A stretch of DNA of 10,909 nucleotides from Planctomycetota bacterium (GTDB lineage Bacteria; Planctomycetota; Planctomycetia; Pirellulales; Thermoguttaceae), in NCBI GenBank assembly GCA_021784975.1, contig JAJYGU010000429.1, forward strand, positions 1-10,909. Reading direction: 5' to 3'. A model generated the notes under the pieces. The model was not told where the DNA came from. It worked only from the letters and a program-made list of their open reading frames with translations, and ran no database searches. Positions 1-7,014 of the stretch are shown here, piece after piece. The translations under genes and the position numbers were made by a program. The first letter of the stretch is position 1. Each line of letters opens with the position of its first letter.

Positions 1-490
1 CCGCCGGCTGGTGCGGGAGGCAATGCAGAGCACGGGCACGGCGGCCTTCGCCCAGCGGCGACTCGACACGCTCAGCAGCGGCGAGCGGCAGCGGGTATAC
101 ATCGCCTCGGCCCTGGCCCAGGGCGCTGAGATCTGGCTGTTGGACGAGCCGATCACCTTCCTCGACTACCATTATCAGGATGACATCCTCTCCTTGATCG
201 GCTTGGCAAATCGGCAGTTTGGGGTGACGATTGTCATTGTCACCCACGACTTGAACCGGGCGGTGCTGGAGAGCGACCGCATTCTGGCCCTGCGCGAGGG
301 CCGGGTGGAGTTCTTTGGTGCGCCGGGGCTGGTGATGACCGACGACGTGCTGCGGCGGATTTACGGCAGTCCGCTTTTGTTGGTTGATCACCCCAGCAAC
401 GGCATGCCCATGATCGTGCCGAGGCGAGCTTCCCATTCCACCGAGCAGAGGTCGGCGCGACCTGAGACGGCCGAGGAGAAGACACCATGA
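1..490 (+). CDS. ABC transporter ATP-binding protein, FecE/BtuD type (5' end outside window)
   Basis: This is the C-terminal part of an ABC ATPase; the reading frame is open from base 2 and the Walker A region lies upstream of the window. Visible motifs in order are the ABC signature LSSGERQR (nt 71-94), Walker B with catalytic Glu, IWLLDEP (nt 131-151), a D-loop Asp shortly after, and the H-loop THD (nt 242-250). This part also holds the usual tail in which a loop such as GRVEFFGAP precedes the end. The family energises import of iron-siderophores, heme or cobalamin through a FecCD permease at the cytoplasmic membrane. The stop overlaps the next start (ATGA at 487-490), so the two are translationally coupled. 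The final ~30 residues (after residues MIVPRR) are polar and probably unstructured. The substrate cannot be told from the sequence. Confidence 0.95.
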   Translation, partial: RRLVREAMQSTGTAAFAQRRLDTLSSGERQRVYIASALAQGAEIWLLDEPITFLDYHYQDDILSLIGLANRQFGVTIVIVTHDLNRAVLESDRILALREGRVEFFGAPGLVMTDDVLRRIYGSPLLLVDHPSNGMPMIVPRRASHSTEQRSARPETAEEKTP

Positions 491-1488
491 GTGGCCGCGC
501 CACCATCCTGCTGTTGCTGGTCTTGGCCGTCGGCGTGCTCCTGGTGACGCCGTTTTGCGGCATGGAATCGCTCCCCTTCTCCGCGCTGTGGGGCGGGGGC
601 AGCGACGCCTCGCAGGCCGACATCCTGTGGAAGCTTCGCATCCCACGGGTCCTGCTGGCGTTTCTAGCCGGCACGGCCCTTTCCACCAGCGGCATGGCCT
701 TCCAGGCGATGTTTCGCAACGCGTTGGCCACTCCCTTTACCCTCGGGGTCTCCAGCGGGGCTTCACTGGGCGCCGCCGTCTGCATCCTCGAACGTTGGAC
801 GTTCAGCCTGCTGGGGATCTCCAGCGTCTCGCTCTCGGCCTTCCTGGGGGCCTTGCTTTCCATCGTCTTGGTCTACGCGCTGACCACGCAATCGCGGGCA
901 GGCTCATCGACCGCCACCATGCTGCTGGCCGGGGTGGCGGTCAGTTTCTTCTTTTCCAGCCTCATCCTGTTTCTGCAATACATGAGCGACTTCACTCAGA
1001 CCTATCGCATGCTCCGCTGGGTGATGGGCGGACTGGAGGGGGTGGTGACCTTCCACGACGTCATGAGCGTGCTGCCGTTTGTGGTGGCTGGCGGGCTGAT
1101 CGTGTGGTACTTGCTCCACGAACTGAACCTATTGACCACCGGCGAGGAGTTCGCCAGCGCCCGCGGCGTGAACGTCGCTCAGACCAAGACGCTCTTGTTC
1201 CTGGCGGTGTCGATGATGGTCGGGGCGGTGGTGGCGGTGTGCGGCCCGATCGGCTTCGTGGGCTTGATGGCCCCGCACATCTGCCGGTTGTTGGTAGGGG
1301 CCGAGCACCGCCACCTGTATCCGGCCACTTGGCTTTTCGGCGGGGCCTTTCTGGTCCTCTGCGACACTTTTGCCCGCACCGTGATGGCCCCGGCCGAACT
1401 GCCGGTAGGAATCCTCACCTCGCTCCTCGGCGGCCCCTTTTTCCTCTGGCTTCTGCTGGCGGGGAGACGCAATTTGGGGACGATTTGA
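487..1488 (+). CDS. FecCD/BtuC-family ABC transporter permease
   Basis: A 333-residue integral membrane permease of the FecCD family, near the usual length of 320-350. The N-terminus is a hydrophobic segment (ILLLLVLAVGVLLV). It is followed by the family hallmark around residues 50-100: RIPRVLLAFLAG, then SGMAFQAMFRNALATP and LGVSSGASLGA. Further hydrophobic segments give roughly nine to ten membrane spans. The C-terminal hallmark GFVGLMAPHICRLLVG is the coupling loop that contacts the ATPase, and it is followed by LPVGILTSLLGGPFF. The ATG at 487 has a good Shine-Dalgarno GAGGAG at 473-478 and overlaps the ATPase stop. With that ATPase it forms the transport core of a metal-siderophore, heme or cobalamin importer. 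No substrate-binding protein gene is in the window, so it may lie upstream. Confidence 0.95.
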   Translation: MSGRATILLLLVLAVGVLLVTPFCGMESLPFSALWGGGSDASQADILWKLRIPRVLLAFLAGTALSTSGMAFQAMFRNALATPFTLGVSSGASLGAAVCILERWTFSLLGISSVSLSAFLGALLSIVLVYALTTQSRAGSSTATMLLAGVAVSFFFSSLILFLQYMSDFTQTYRMLRWVMGGLEGVVTFHDVMSVLPFVVAGGLIVWYLLHELNLLTTGEEFASARGVNVAQTKTLLFLAVSMMVGAVVAVCGPIGFVGLMAPHICRLLVGAEHRHLYPATWLFGGAFLVLCDTFARTVMAPAELPVGILTSLLGGPFFLWLLLAGRRNLGTI

Positions 1489-1533
1489 AGGAGGAAGGGG
1501 CGCGGGTGTTTAAGCAGGCACTATTCCAATGTG

Positions 1534-1558
1534 CAGTCAATGGAAACAATGTTGACTG
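1534..1558. repeat. 7-bp inverted repeat (hairpin)
   Basis: CAGTCAA (1534-1540) and TTGACTG (1552-1558) are perfect inverted copies around an 11-nt spacer, and two further G-T pairs could extend the stem. It lies 46 nt after the permease stop. No T-run follows, so it is not a classical intrinsic terminator. It could be a weak terminator, a processing site or an operator. Confidence 0.4.
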
Positions 1559-1803
1559 ACCTGTCTCGCTGCTTGTCCGCTCGTCCCCCCCTTCATGACA
1601 TCGTGGTTTCCCTGCCGCACACATGCGTCTCGGCACGGAAAAGCTCATGCGTTGTGAGCGACGTTCCGACTGTAACGATGACGTAGACTTGGCGGGTATG
1701 CAGGTCTTCTTTCTTGACAATCTGCATAGCTTAGGGCATTTGTTTAATGTGCGTATCCAGGAACTAAACGATAAAGATTGACGGTCCCGTAGATTCTCCC
1801 CCC

Positions 1804-1831
1804 TTTGCACGGCGGAAAGATCGGCGATAAT
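1804..1831 (+). promoter_or_regulatory. Candidate glgA promoter giving a leaderless mRNA
   Basis: TTTGCA (1804-1809) and GATAAT (1826-1831) are separated by 16 bp; the -10 matches the consensus at 5 of 6 positions and the -35 at 4 of 6. The GTG start of glgA is only 8 nt after the -10, so transcription would begin at or next to the start codon. No Shine-Dalgarno sequence lies at a usable distance, which agrees with a leaderless message. Confidence 0.35.
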
Positions 1832-1839
1832 CTGCCATT

Positions 1840-3327
1840 GTGAATATCCTATTAGCTACCAGCGAAGCGGTGCCGTTCGCCAAGACCGGCGGGCTGGCCG
1901 ACGTCTGCGGGGCTCTGCCCATCGAGTTGGTCCGGCTGGGGCACCAGCCCGCGATCATTCTACCCGCCTACCGGCAGGTGGGGGGGTGCGGCCTGCCGAT
2001 CGAGTCGATGGGAATCGATTTTATTGTGCCGATTGGCAGCAAGATGGTCACCGGGCATCTCTTGCGGACTATGATCCCGGGCATCCAGGTCCCGGTGTAC
2101 CTCGTGCAGCAGGACCAGTATTTCGATCGCGAACAGCTCTACCACACCGACGGCAAGGATTACGCCGACAACTGCGAGCGGTTCGTGTTCTTCAGCCGGG
2201 CCGTCTTGGAGGCCATCCGCCTGCTTGATTTGCAGGTGGACGTACTGCACGCGAACGACTGGCAGACCGGGCTGGTCCCCGCCTATTTGAGAATCGAGTA
2301 TCATTCGGTGCCGCGCTACCAGCGGATCGCCAGCCTGTTTACCATACACAACATCTCGTATCAGGGGCAGTTCTGGCATTGGGACATGCTGTTGACCGGG
2401 CTGGATTGGAAGTATTTCAATTGGCGGCAGATGGAGTTCCACGGCATGCTGAACTTGCTGAAGACCGGCATGGTCTTCGCCGACTCCATCAACACCGTCA
2501 GCCCGCGCTATGCCCAGGAGATTCAAGGAAGCCCCTTGGGCTGCGGGCTGGAGGGCGTGTTGCAGTACCGCCGCGATGTGCTTTCCGGGATTCTCAACGG
2601 GATCGATCCGCGCGAGTGGGACCCCGCCACGGATCCCCACTTGCCGGCCCACTACAACGTGGAATCGGTAGCCAATGGCAAGGCGACCTGCAAGGCGGCC
2701 CTGCAGCAGGAATTAGGCTTGCCGCCGGATCCACGGGCGCCCTTGGTGGGGTTGGTGGGCCGGCTTACCGATCAAAAGGGGTTCGACCTGATCACCGACG
2801 TCATGCAGCGCTGGGTACAGACCAGCGACGTGCAATGGGTGGTCTTGGGCACCGGCCAGCCCAAGTATCACAAGCTCTTGGAGACAATTGCCGAGCGGTT
2901 CCGGCAGAAGGTGGCCGTGCGGTTGGAGTTCTCCAATCCGTTGGCCCATCGCATCGAGGCCGGGGCCGACATTTTCCTGATGCCCAGCCGATTTGAGCCT
3001 TGCGGGCTGAATCAGTTGTACAGCCTGCGCTACGGCACCGTCCCCTTGGTGCGGGCCACCGGCGGTCTGGCCGATACGATTATCGGTTACGACGCCCAAA
3101 CCTCCCACCCGGCCGCTAACGGCTTCGTGTTCCACGAGTACAGTGCCCTGGCCCTCAGCGAAGCCCTCCGCCAGGCTTGCGATGCCTATGGGCGGGGGGA
3201 GATCTGGCCGCGGCTGATTGATGTCGGCATGCGGCAAGACTGGTCGTGGGCCCGCAGCGCGAGGCAGTATGTCGAGCTGTATCAGAAGACCATCGAGCGC
3301 GGACACAACCGCGGGCTTACAACCTAG
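1840..3327 (+). CDS. glgA: Glycogen synthase (ADP-glucose type, GT5)
   Basis: A 495-residue GT-B glycosyltransferase that transfers glucose from ADP-glucose to the non-reducing end of alpha-1,4-glucan in the cytoplasm. The N-terminal GT5 domain begins with the sugar-nucleotide motif KTGGLADV (K15, the same number as in E. coli GlgA). Next come HANDWQT (H137), the C-terminal-domain motif GLVGRLTDQKG (R308, K313) and the catalytic SRFEPCGLNQLYSLRYGT with E386. Length is close to the bacterial norm (about 480). The GTG start at 1840 gives the canonical N-terminus (MNILLATSEAVPFAKTGG), so it is preferred even though no Shine-Dalgarno sequence is visible. A GH57 gene starts 55 nt downstream, which suggests co-transcription. 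ADP-glucose and not UDP-glucose use is inferred from the GT5 family. Confidence 0.97.
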   Translation: MNILLATSEAVPFAKTGGLADVCGALPIELVRLGHQPAIILPAYRQVGGCGLPIESMGIDFIVPIGSKMVTGHLLRTMIPGIQVPVYLVQQDQYFDREQLYHTDGKDYADNCERFVFFSRAVLEAIRLLDLQVDVLHANDWQTGLVPAYLRIEYHSVPRYQRIASLFTIHNISYQGQFWHWDMLLTGLDWKYFNWRQMEFHGMLNLLKTGMVFADSINTVSPRYAQEIQGSPLGCGLEGVLQYRRDVLSGILNGIDPREWDPATDPHLPAHYNVESVANGKATCKAALQQELGLPPDPRAPLVGLVGRLTDQKGFDLITDVMQRWVQTSDVQWVVLGTGQPKYHKLLETIAERFRQKVAVRLEFSNPLAHRIEAGADIFLMPSRFEPCGLNQLYSLRYGTVPLVRATGGLADTIIGYDAQTSHPAANGFVFHEYSALALSEALRQACDAYGRGEIWPRLIDVGMRQDWSWARSARQYVELYQKTIERGHNRGLTT

Positions 3328-3382
3328 GAGCATGCCAATCGTCCCTGAACGGAGTGCCTTCTTTTCGAGGTGAAGGATCGCC

Positions 3383-5581
3383 ATGCACGAAGTCGCCTTG
3401 GCCTTTTTCTGGCATCAGCACCAGCCCTACTACCCCGACGACCTCGCCCACGAGAACCCCATGCCCTGGGTCCGCTTGCACGGCACCAAGGACTATTGGG
3501 GCATGGCGATGCTGTTGAAAGAGTCGCCCAAGCTCCACGCCACCATCAACCTGGTGCCCAGCCTCTTGCACCAGTTGCTGGCCTACACCGAGCACGGGCA
3601 TGAAGACACCCACCTGCGGGTTTCGCGGCTGCCGGCCGACGGGCTCAACGCCGACGAGATGAACTATCTGTTGGACAATTTCTTCATGGTCCATCCGGAC
3701 CAGATGATCCGGCCCTTTCCGCGATATCACGAGCTGTACAAGAAGCGCGGGCTGTCGGTCGATTCGGCCGAGAAAGCCCGCAAACGATTCAATAAGAAGG
3801 ACATCATCGACCTGCAATGCTGGTCGAACCTGGTGTGGATCCATCCGCTGGCCTTCGAGCGCGACGCCGAGCTGGCCGAGTTCCGCGCCAAGGGACGCAA
3901 TTGGACCGAGAAGGAAAAGCAGTGGCTGTTGGACAAGCAGATGGAGTTGCTGCGCCAGGTGATTCCCTTGCACCGCGAGCTGCAGGAGCGGGGACAGCTC
4001 GAGTTGACCACCACCCCCTTCTACCATCCGATCCTGCCCCTGCTCTGGGACAAACGGCTCGCCCGCCGGGCGATGCCCAACGTGATGCTGCCCAAGTACC
4101 TGGAAAGCTACCCCGAGGACGCCCGCGAGCACCTCCGCCGGGCGGTCGAATCGCACGAGCGGTTGTTCGGGCAGAAGCCGCGGGGCATGTGGCCCTCCGA
4201 GGGATCAGTCTGCCAGGGAATCATTCCAGCCATTGCCGAGGCCGGCATTCAATGGATCGGCACCGACGAAGAGATCCTCTCCTGCTCGACCGACGGCTGG
4301 ATCTCCCGCGACAGCAACGGCTACCTCCGCAATCCCGAGATGCTCTACCGCCCGTGGCGGGTCGAAGAGCAGGGCCGGCAACTGCAAATCATCTTCCGCG
4401 ATCACGCCATGAGCGATCAGATCGGCTTCCACTACCAGCGGTATGCCGCCGAACACGCGGTCAACGACTTCGTCGGCAAGCTGGAGGCCATCGGTCACGC
4501 CACCACCGGCAATGCCGGGCACCGCCCCACGCTGGTGAGCATCATCCTCGACGGCGAGAACTGCTGGGAATACTATCCCAACTCGGGCGTCGATTTCCTC
4601 CGCGGCGTCTACCGCCGCCTCACCCAGCACCCGAAAATCACCCCGGTGCGGGTGGGCGATTACCTGGCCCGCTACCCGGCCACCGATCGGCTCGGCCACC
4701 TCTTTCCCGGAAGCTGGATCCAGCACAATTTCGGGATCTGGATCGGCCACCCCGAGTGCAACCGGGCCTGGGACTTCGTCTATGAAACCCGGCAATACCT
4801 GCTGGGACTGGCCGCCCGGAAGGCCAAACCCGCCGAGCAACTAGCCCGCGCCTGGGAGGAGCTTTACATCGCCGAAGGCAGCGATTGGTTCTGGTGGTTC
4901 GGCGACAGTCATTCCAGCGCCCAGGACGGACTGTTCGATCGCCTGTTCCGCAAGCACTTGCAAAACGTGTACCTGCTGCTGGGTGAGGAGCCGCCCGCCG
5001 AGCTGGCCCATCCGATCCACGAAGGGCAGCGGCGCCCCAAGACCTATTCCGATCCGACCGGGCTGTTGAGCGTGAAAGTCGATGGCCGCCGGACCTACTT
5101 TGAATGGATCAACGCCGGCCACTACGTCTGCGGCGGTTCGCGCGGGGCCATGAGCATGGTCACCCAGGGCTACATCTCCGACTTGTACTTCGGCTTCGAC
5201 ACCGAACGGCTGTTTATCCGGCTGGATTCGCGGGGCGGGCCGTTCCGCGAGCAGTTGGCCGAGGTGCAGGCGATTCGGATGACGTTCTTGCAGCCGCGGG
5301 GATTTGAAGTCGCCATCTCGCACCCGAGCCGCAAGACGCCTGCGGCGGTATTGAGCCACCACGGCACCCCGGTATCGGGGGCCCGCCTGGAAGCAGCCGC
5401 CGACCTGCTGCTGGAGTTGGCGATTCCCTTCCGCGGCCTGACGCTGCGGACGGACGAGCGGGTGCAGTTCTTTCTCGAAGTGATCAAAGACCAAGAGTCC
5501 GTCGAACGGATTCCGCACGAAGGGGCCATCGAAACCTCGGTCCCCTCGCCGGACTACGAGTTGATTATGTGGCAAGCCTGA
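3383..5581 (+). CDS. Glycoside hydrolase family 57 protein (COG1449-type alpha-glucan hydrolase)
   Basis: A 732-residue, probably cytoplasmic GH57 enzyme with no signal peptide. The GH57 motif 1 is FFWHQHQPYY near the N-terminus. A mid-domain stretch, ELTTTPFYHPILPLL, precedes the motif GMWPSEGS, whose E273 is the likely nucleophile. ILDGENCWEYY places D390 as the likely acid/base. A helical region with WFWWFGDSHSS follows at about residues 500-520, then a C-terminal beta-rich domain of about 170 residues. This layout fits the alpha-amylase/alpha-mannosidase-like group of GH57. Activity on glycogen is inferred from its position between glgA and galT; whether it is an amylase, a pullulanase-like debrancher or another activity cannot be settled. 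The ATG at 3383 has a Shine-Dalgarno-like AAGGA at 3373-3377, 5 nt upstream. Confidence 0.92.
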   Translation: MHEVALAFFWHQHQPYYPDDLAHENPMPWVRLHGTKDYWGMAMLLKESPKLHATINLVPSLLHQLLAYTEHGHEDTHLRVSRLPADGLNADEMNYLLDNFFMVHPDQMIRPFPRYHELYKKRGLSVDSAEKARKRFNKKDIIDLQCWSNLVWIHPLAFERDAELAEFRAKGRNWTEKEKQWLLDKQMELLRQVIPLHRELQERGQLELTTTPFYHPILPLLWDKRLARRAMPNVMLPKYLESYPEDAREHLRRAVESHERLFGQKPRGMWPSEGSVCQGIIPAIAEAGIQWIGTDEEILSCSTDGWISRDSNGYLRNPEMLYRPWRVEEQGRQLQIIFRDHAMSDQIGFHYQRYAAEHAVNDFVGKLEAIGHATTGNAGHRPTLVSIILDGENCWEYYPNSGVDFLRGVYRRLTQHPKITPVRVGDYLARYPATDRLGHLFPGSWIQHNFGIWIGHPECNRAWDFVYETRQYLLGLAARKAKPAEQLARAWEELYIAEGSDWFWWFGDSHSSAQDGLFDRLFRKHLQNVYLLLGEEPPAELAHPIHEGQRRPKTYSDPTGLLSVKVDGRRTYFEWINAGHYVCGGSRGAMSMVTQGYISDLYFGFDTERLFIRLDSRGGPFREQLAEVQAIRMTFLQPRGFEVAISHPSRKTPAAVLSHHGTPVSGARLEAAADLLLELAIPFRGLTLRTDERVQFFLEVIKDQESVERIPHEGAIETSVPSPDYELIMWQA

Positions 5582-5589
5582 ACCACCAA

Positions 5590-5670
5590 GGGATTAGGGA
5601 TTGGGGATTAGGGATTAGCAAAGATGCTTTGCCCGTCCCCTCTAATCCCCAATCCCCAATCCCCAATCCC
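5590..5670. repeat. Long palindrome of GGGATTR heptads (twin G-quadruplex potential)
   Basis: The left arm (5590-5618) is four heptads of the form GGGATTA or GGGATTG plus a G. The right arm (5642-5670) is its inverted counterpart, built of CCCCAAT units. The arms match at 27 of 29 positions; both differences are A against C as read on the + strand RNA, and would be G-U pairs in a - strand RNA. The 23-nt loop contains a second small hairpin, GCAAAG (5618-5623) with CTTTGC (5627-5632). Each arm has four runs of three or four Gs on one strand (left arm +, right arm -), fitting the intramolecular G-quadruplex pattern. It fills most of the GH57-galT gap and ends 7 nt before the galT ATG. Confidence 0.9.
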
Positions 5671-5677
5671 TGCTCCC

Positions 5678-6718
5678 ATGCCCGACCTCCGCAAAGATCC
5701 GATTGTTGGCCGCTGGGTGATTATTGCCACCAGCCGGGCCAAGCGTCCGCATGATTTCGATTCCACCCCGCAACGCCACCAGGGCCGCTTCTGCCCCTTT
5801 TGTGAAGGCCAGGAAGACAAGACGCCCGGCGAGATCATCGCCTATCGCCGCCCGGGCTCGCAGCGCAACCGGGAGGGCTGGCGGGTGCGGGTGGTGCCCA
5901 ACAAGTTCCCGGCCTTGGAAATCGAGGGATCGCTGAACAAGCGCGGCGAAGGCATCTACGACATGATGGCCGGGGTCGGAGCGCATGAGGTGATCATCGA
6001 GTCGCCGCGGCACCTGGTCAGCACCTCCGAGCTTACCGAGGACGAATTACGCGAGGTGTTGTGGGTGTATCGCGACCGGTTGGTGGACCTGAAGAAAGAC
6101 CCGCGGTTGGTTTACGGGATGATCTTCAAGAATGTGGGGGCGGCGGCCGGGGCCTCGCTCGAACATACCCACAGCCAACTGATCGTCACTCCCATCGTGC
6201 CGATCAACGTCTGGGAGGAGATGACCGGCTCGTTGGAGTTTTTCAACTACCGCGGCCGTTGCGTCTATTGCGACATGGTGCAGCAAGAGTCGGCGGTGGA
6301 GAAGCGGATCGTCCTCGATACCCCCGCCTTTCTGGCCTTCTGCCCGTTCGCCAGCCGCTTCCCCTTTGAAACCTGGATCCTGCCGAAGAACCACGCCAGC
6401 CATTTTGAAAACATCCAAAAGAACGAAGTGGACGAACTGTCGGGCGTCATGCGGCAGGTGATCGCCAAGATTGAGGCCGCCCTTGACCAGCCGGCCTACA
6501 ATTACATCATCCACACGGCCCCCTTTGACACGCAGGAGCTCGGACATTATCACTGGCACTTGGAGATTATGCCGAGTTTGACGAAGACCGCAGGCTTCGA
6601 GTGGGGGACCGGCTTCTACATCAACCCGGTCCCGCCGGAAGACGCGGCGGCCTTCCTGCGTGAAGTGGAGATCGAGACTCAGGAATCGCAAACTATTCCG
6701 GCCAGGCAGACTGGATAA
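5678..6718 (+). CDS. galT: GalT-family nucleotidylyltransferase (galactose-1-P uridylyltransferase or ADP-glucose phosphorylase)
   Basis: A 346-residue HIT-superfamily GalT-like enzyme that would move a nucleotidyl group through a covalent His intermediate. The start at 5678 gives the usual beginning MPDLRKDPIVGRWVIIA; an upstream in-frame ATG at 5624 would translate the repeat and is rejected. Cys39 and Cys42 (CPFC) match the zinc-binding pair of GalT, and a second CVYC pair follows. The active site reads H163-T-H165-S-Q167, with H165 the expected nucleophile. The C-terminal block HYHWHLEIMPSLTK and then GFEWGTGFYINP is typical of the family. Thr between the two His replaces the Pro of classical GalT. 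The plant ADP-glucose phosphorylase has Ser there, and the neighbour glgA uses ADP-glucose. Family assignment is firm; substrate is open. No Shine-Dalgarno sequence is visible. Confidence 0.9.
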   Translation: MPDLRKDPIVGRWVIIATSRAKRPHDFDSTPQRHQGRFCPFCEGQEDKTPGEIIAYRRPGSQRNREGWRVRVVPNKFPALEIEGSLNKRGEGIYDMMAGVGAHEVIIESPRHLVSTSELTEDELREVLWVYRDRLVDLKKDPRLVYGMIFKNVGAAAGASLEHTHSQLIVTPIVPINVWEEMTGSLEFFNYRGRCVYCDMVQQESAVEKRIVLDTPAFLAFCPFASRFPFETWILPKNHASHFENIQKNEVDELSGVMRQVIAKIEAALDQPAYNYIIHTAPFDTQELGHYHWHLEIMPSLTKTAGFEWGTGFYINPVPPEDAAAFLREVEIETQESQTIPARQTG

Positions 6719-6747
6719 ACTGCGGTGCGGCTGCCGATTAAGGAATT

Positions 6748-6780
6748 GGTACCGCCCGGTGGCGGAGACCGTCCCGATTT
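6748..6780 (+). terminator. Possible weak terminator after galT
   Basis: CCGCC (6752-6756) and GGCGG (6761-6765) form a 5-bp GC stem with a 4-nt loop. Outer GGT (6748-6750) and ACC (6768-6770) can add three pairs across a small internal loop. A short TTTT (6777-6780) follows after six bases. The T-run is short and not directly adjacent to the stem, so the call is tentative. Confidence 0.3.
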
Positions 6781-6819
6781 TGGCAGCTACCGTACATGGT
6801 TCACGGCCGCGTTGTGACC

Positions 6820-6868
6820 CGAAGCGTAAGCGAGGATGGCCAAGAGACTCAGCCTCGCTTACGCTTCG
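6820..6868. repeat. 16-bp perfect inverted repeat, dispersed palindrome type
   Basis: CGAAGCGTAAGCGAGG (6820-6835) and its exact reverse complement (6853-6868) flank a 17-nt loop. No T-run follows. From memory, CGAAGCG(T/C)AAGCGAGG palindromes are common between genes in planctomycete genomes; this was not searched. It lies in the 296-nt gap between galT and the second GH57 gene. Confidence 0.85.
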
Positions 6869-6959
6869 CTTTACCATTGCACGGCTGCGCAGCGAACCTC
6901 CGGCGGCGTGAATAATCCCGGTGAAAAGGATTCTGCGGGCAAACGCGGAATACCACCGC

Positions 6960-6977
6960 GGACAGCGGGACTGTCCC
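6960..6977. repeat. REP-like short hairpin
   Basis: GGACAG (6960-6965) and CTGTCC (6971-6976) form a 6-bp stem around CGGGA. A competing fold pairs GGGAC (6967-6971) with GTCCC (6973-6977). GGGACTGTCCC-type palindromes followed by ATTTG resemble the REP units served by RAYT transposases, and a RAYT remnant lies about 2.5 kb away (9421-9762). Confidence 0.45.
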
Positions 6978-6978
6978 A

Positions 6979-7005
6979 TTTGTGTCACGTTAAGTCCTGT
7001 ATCCT
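6979..7005 (+). promoter_or_regulatory. Weak candidate promoter for the second GH57 gene
   Basis: TTTGTG (6979-6984) and TATCCT (7000-7005; preceded by TG at 6998-6999 with no spacer base) are 15 bp apart. The ATG at 7015 is 9 nt past the -10, so any transcript would have almost no leader, as proposed for glgA. No Shine-Dalgarno sequence precedes this ATG. The match is poor and the call is low confidence. Confidence 0.2.
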
Positions 7006-7014
7006 CCATCCATC

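Larger units (their letters stand above)
1489..1839. other. Intergenic region between permease and glgA
   Basis: I see no convincing gene in these 350 bases. Base composition is lower in GC than the flanking genes. A minus-strand open frame here has no recognisable content and runs into the permease gene. The region holds an inverted repeat (1534-1558) and a candidate glgA promoter at its right edge. It separates the transporter operon from the glycogen genes. Confidence 0.6.

Noticed and set aside
1714..1748. TTGACA (1714-1719) with TTTAAT (1743-1748) as a glgA promoter
   Set aside because: The spacing is 23 bp, too long for a sigma70-type promoter, and no better -10 lies at 16-18 bp.
1415..1810. 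131-codon - strand frame covering the permease-glgA gap
   Set aside because: It overlaps the permease 3' end, has Ser/Arg-rich shadow-like composition and no recognisable family.
3317..4156. 279-codon - strand frame opposite the first GH57 gene
   Set aside because: Shadow of the GH57 gene; low-complexity translation with no domain and no start signal.
5590..5670. CRISPR array or telomere-like sequence
   Set aside because: Units are 7 bp with no spacers, and the two arms are inverted; the resemblance to TTAGGG telomere repeats is compositional only.
5624..5677. Upstream in-frame ATG extending galT by 18 codons
   Set aside because: The extension translates the CCCCAAT repeat, and the family N-terminus (MPDLRKDPIVGRWV) begins at 5678.
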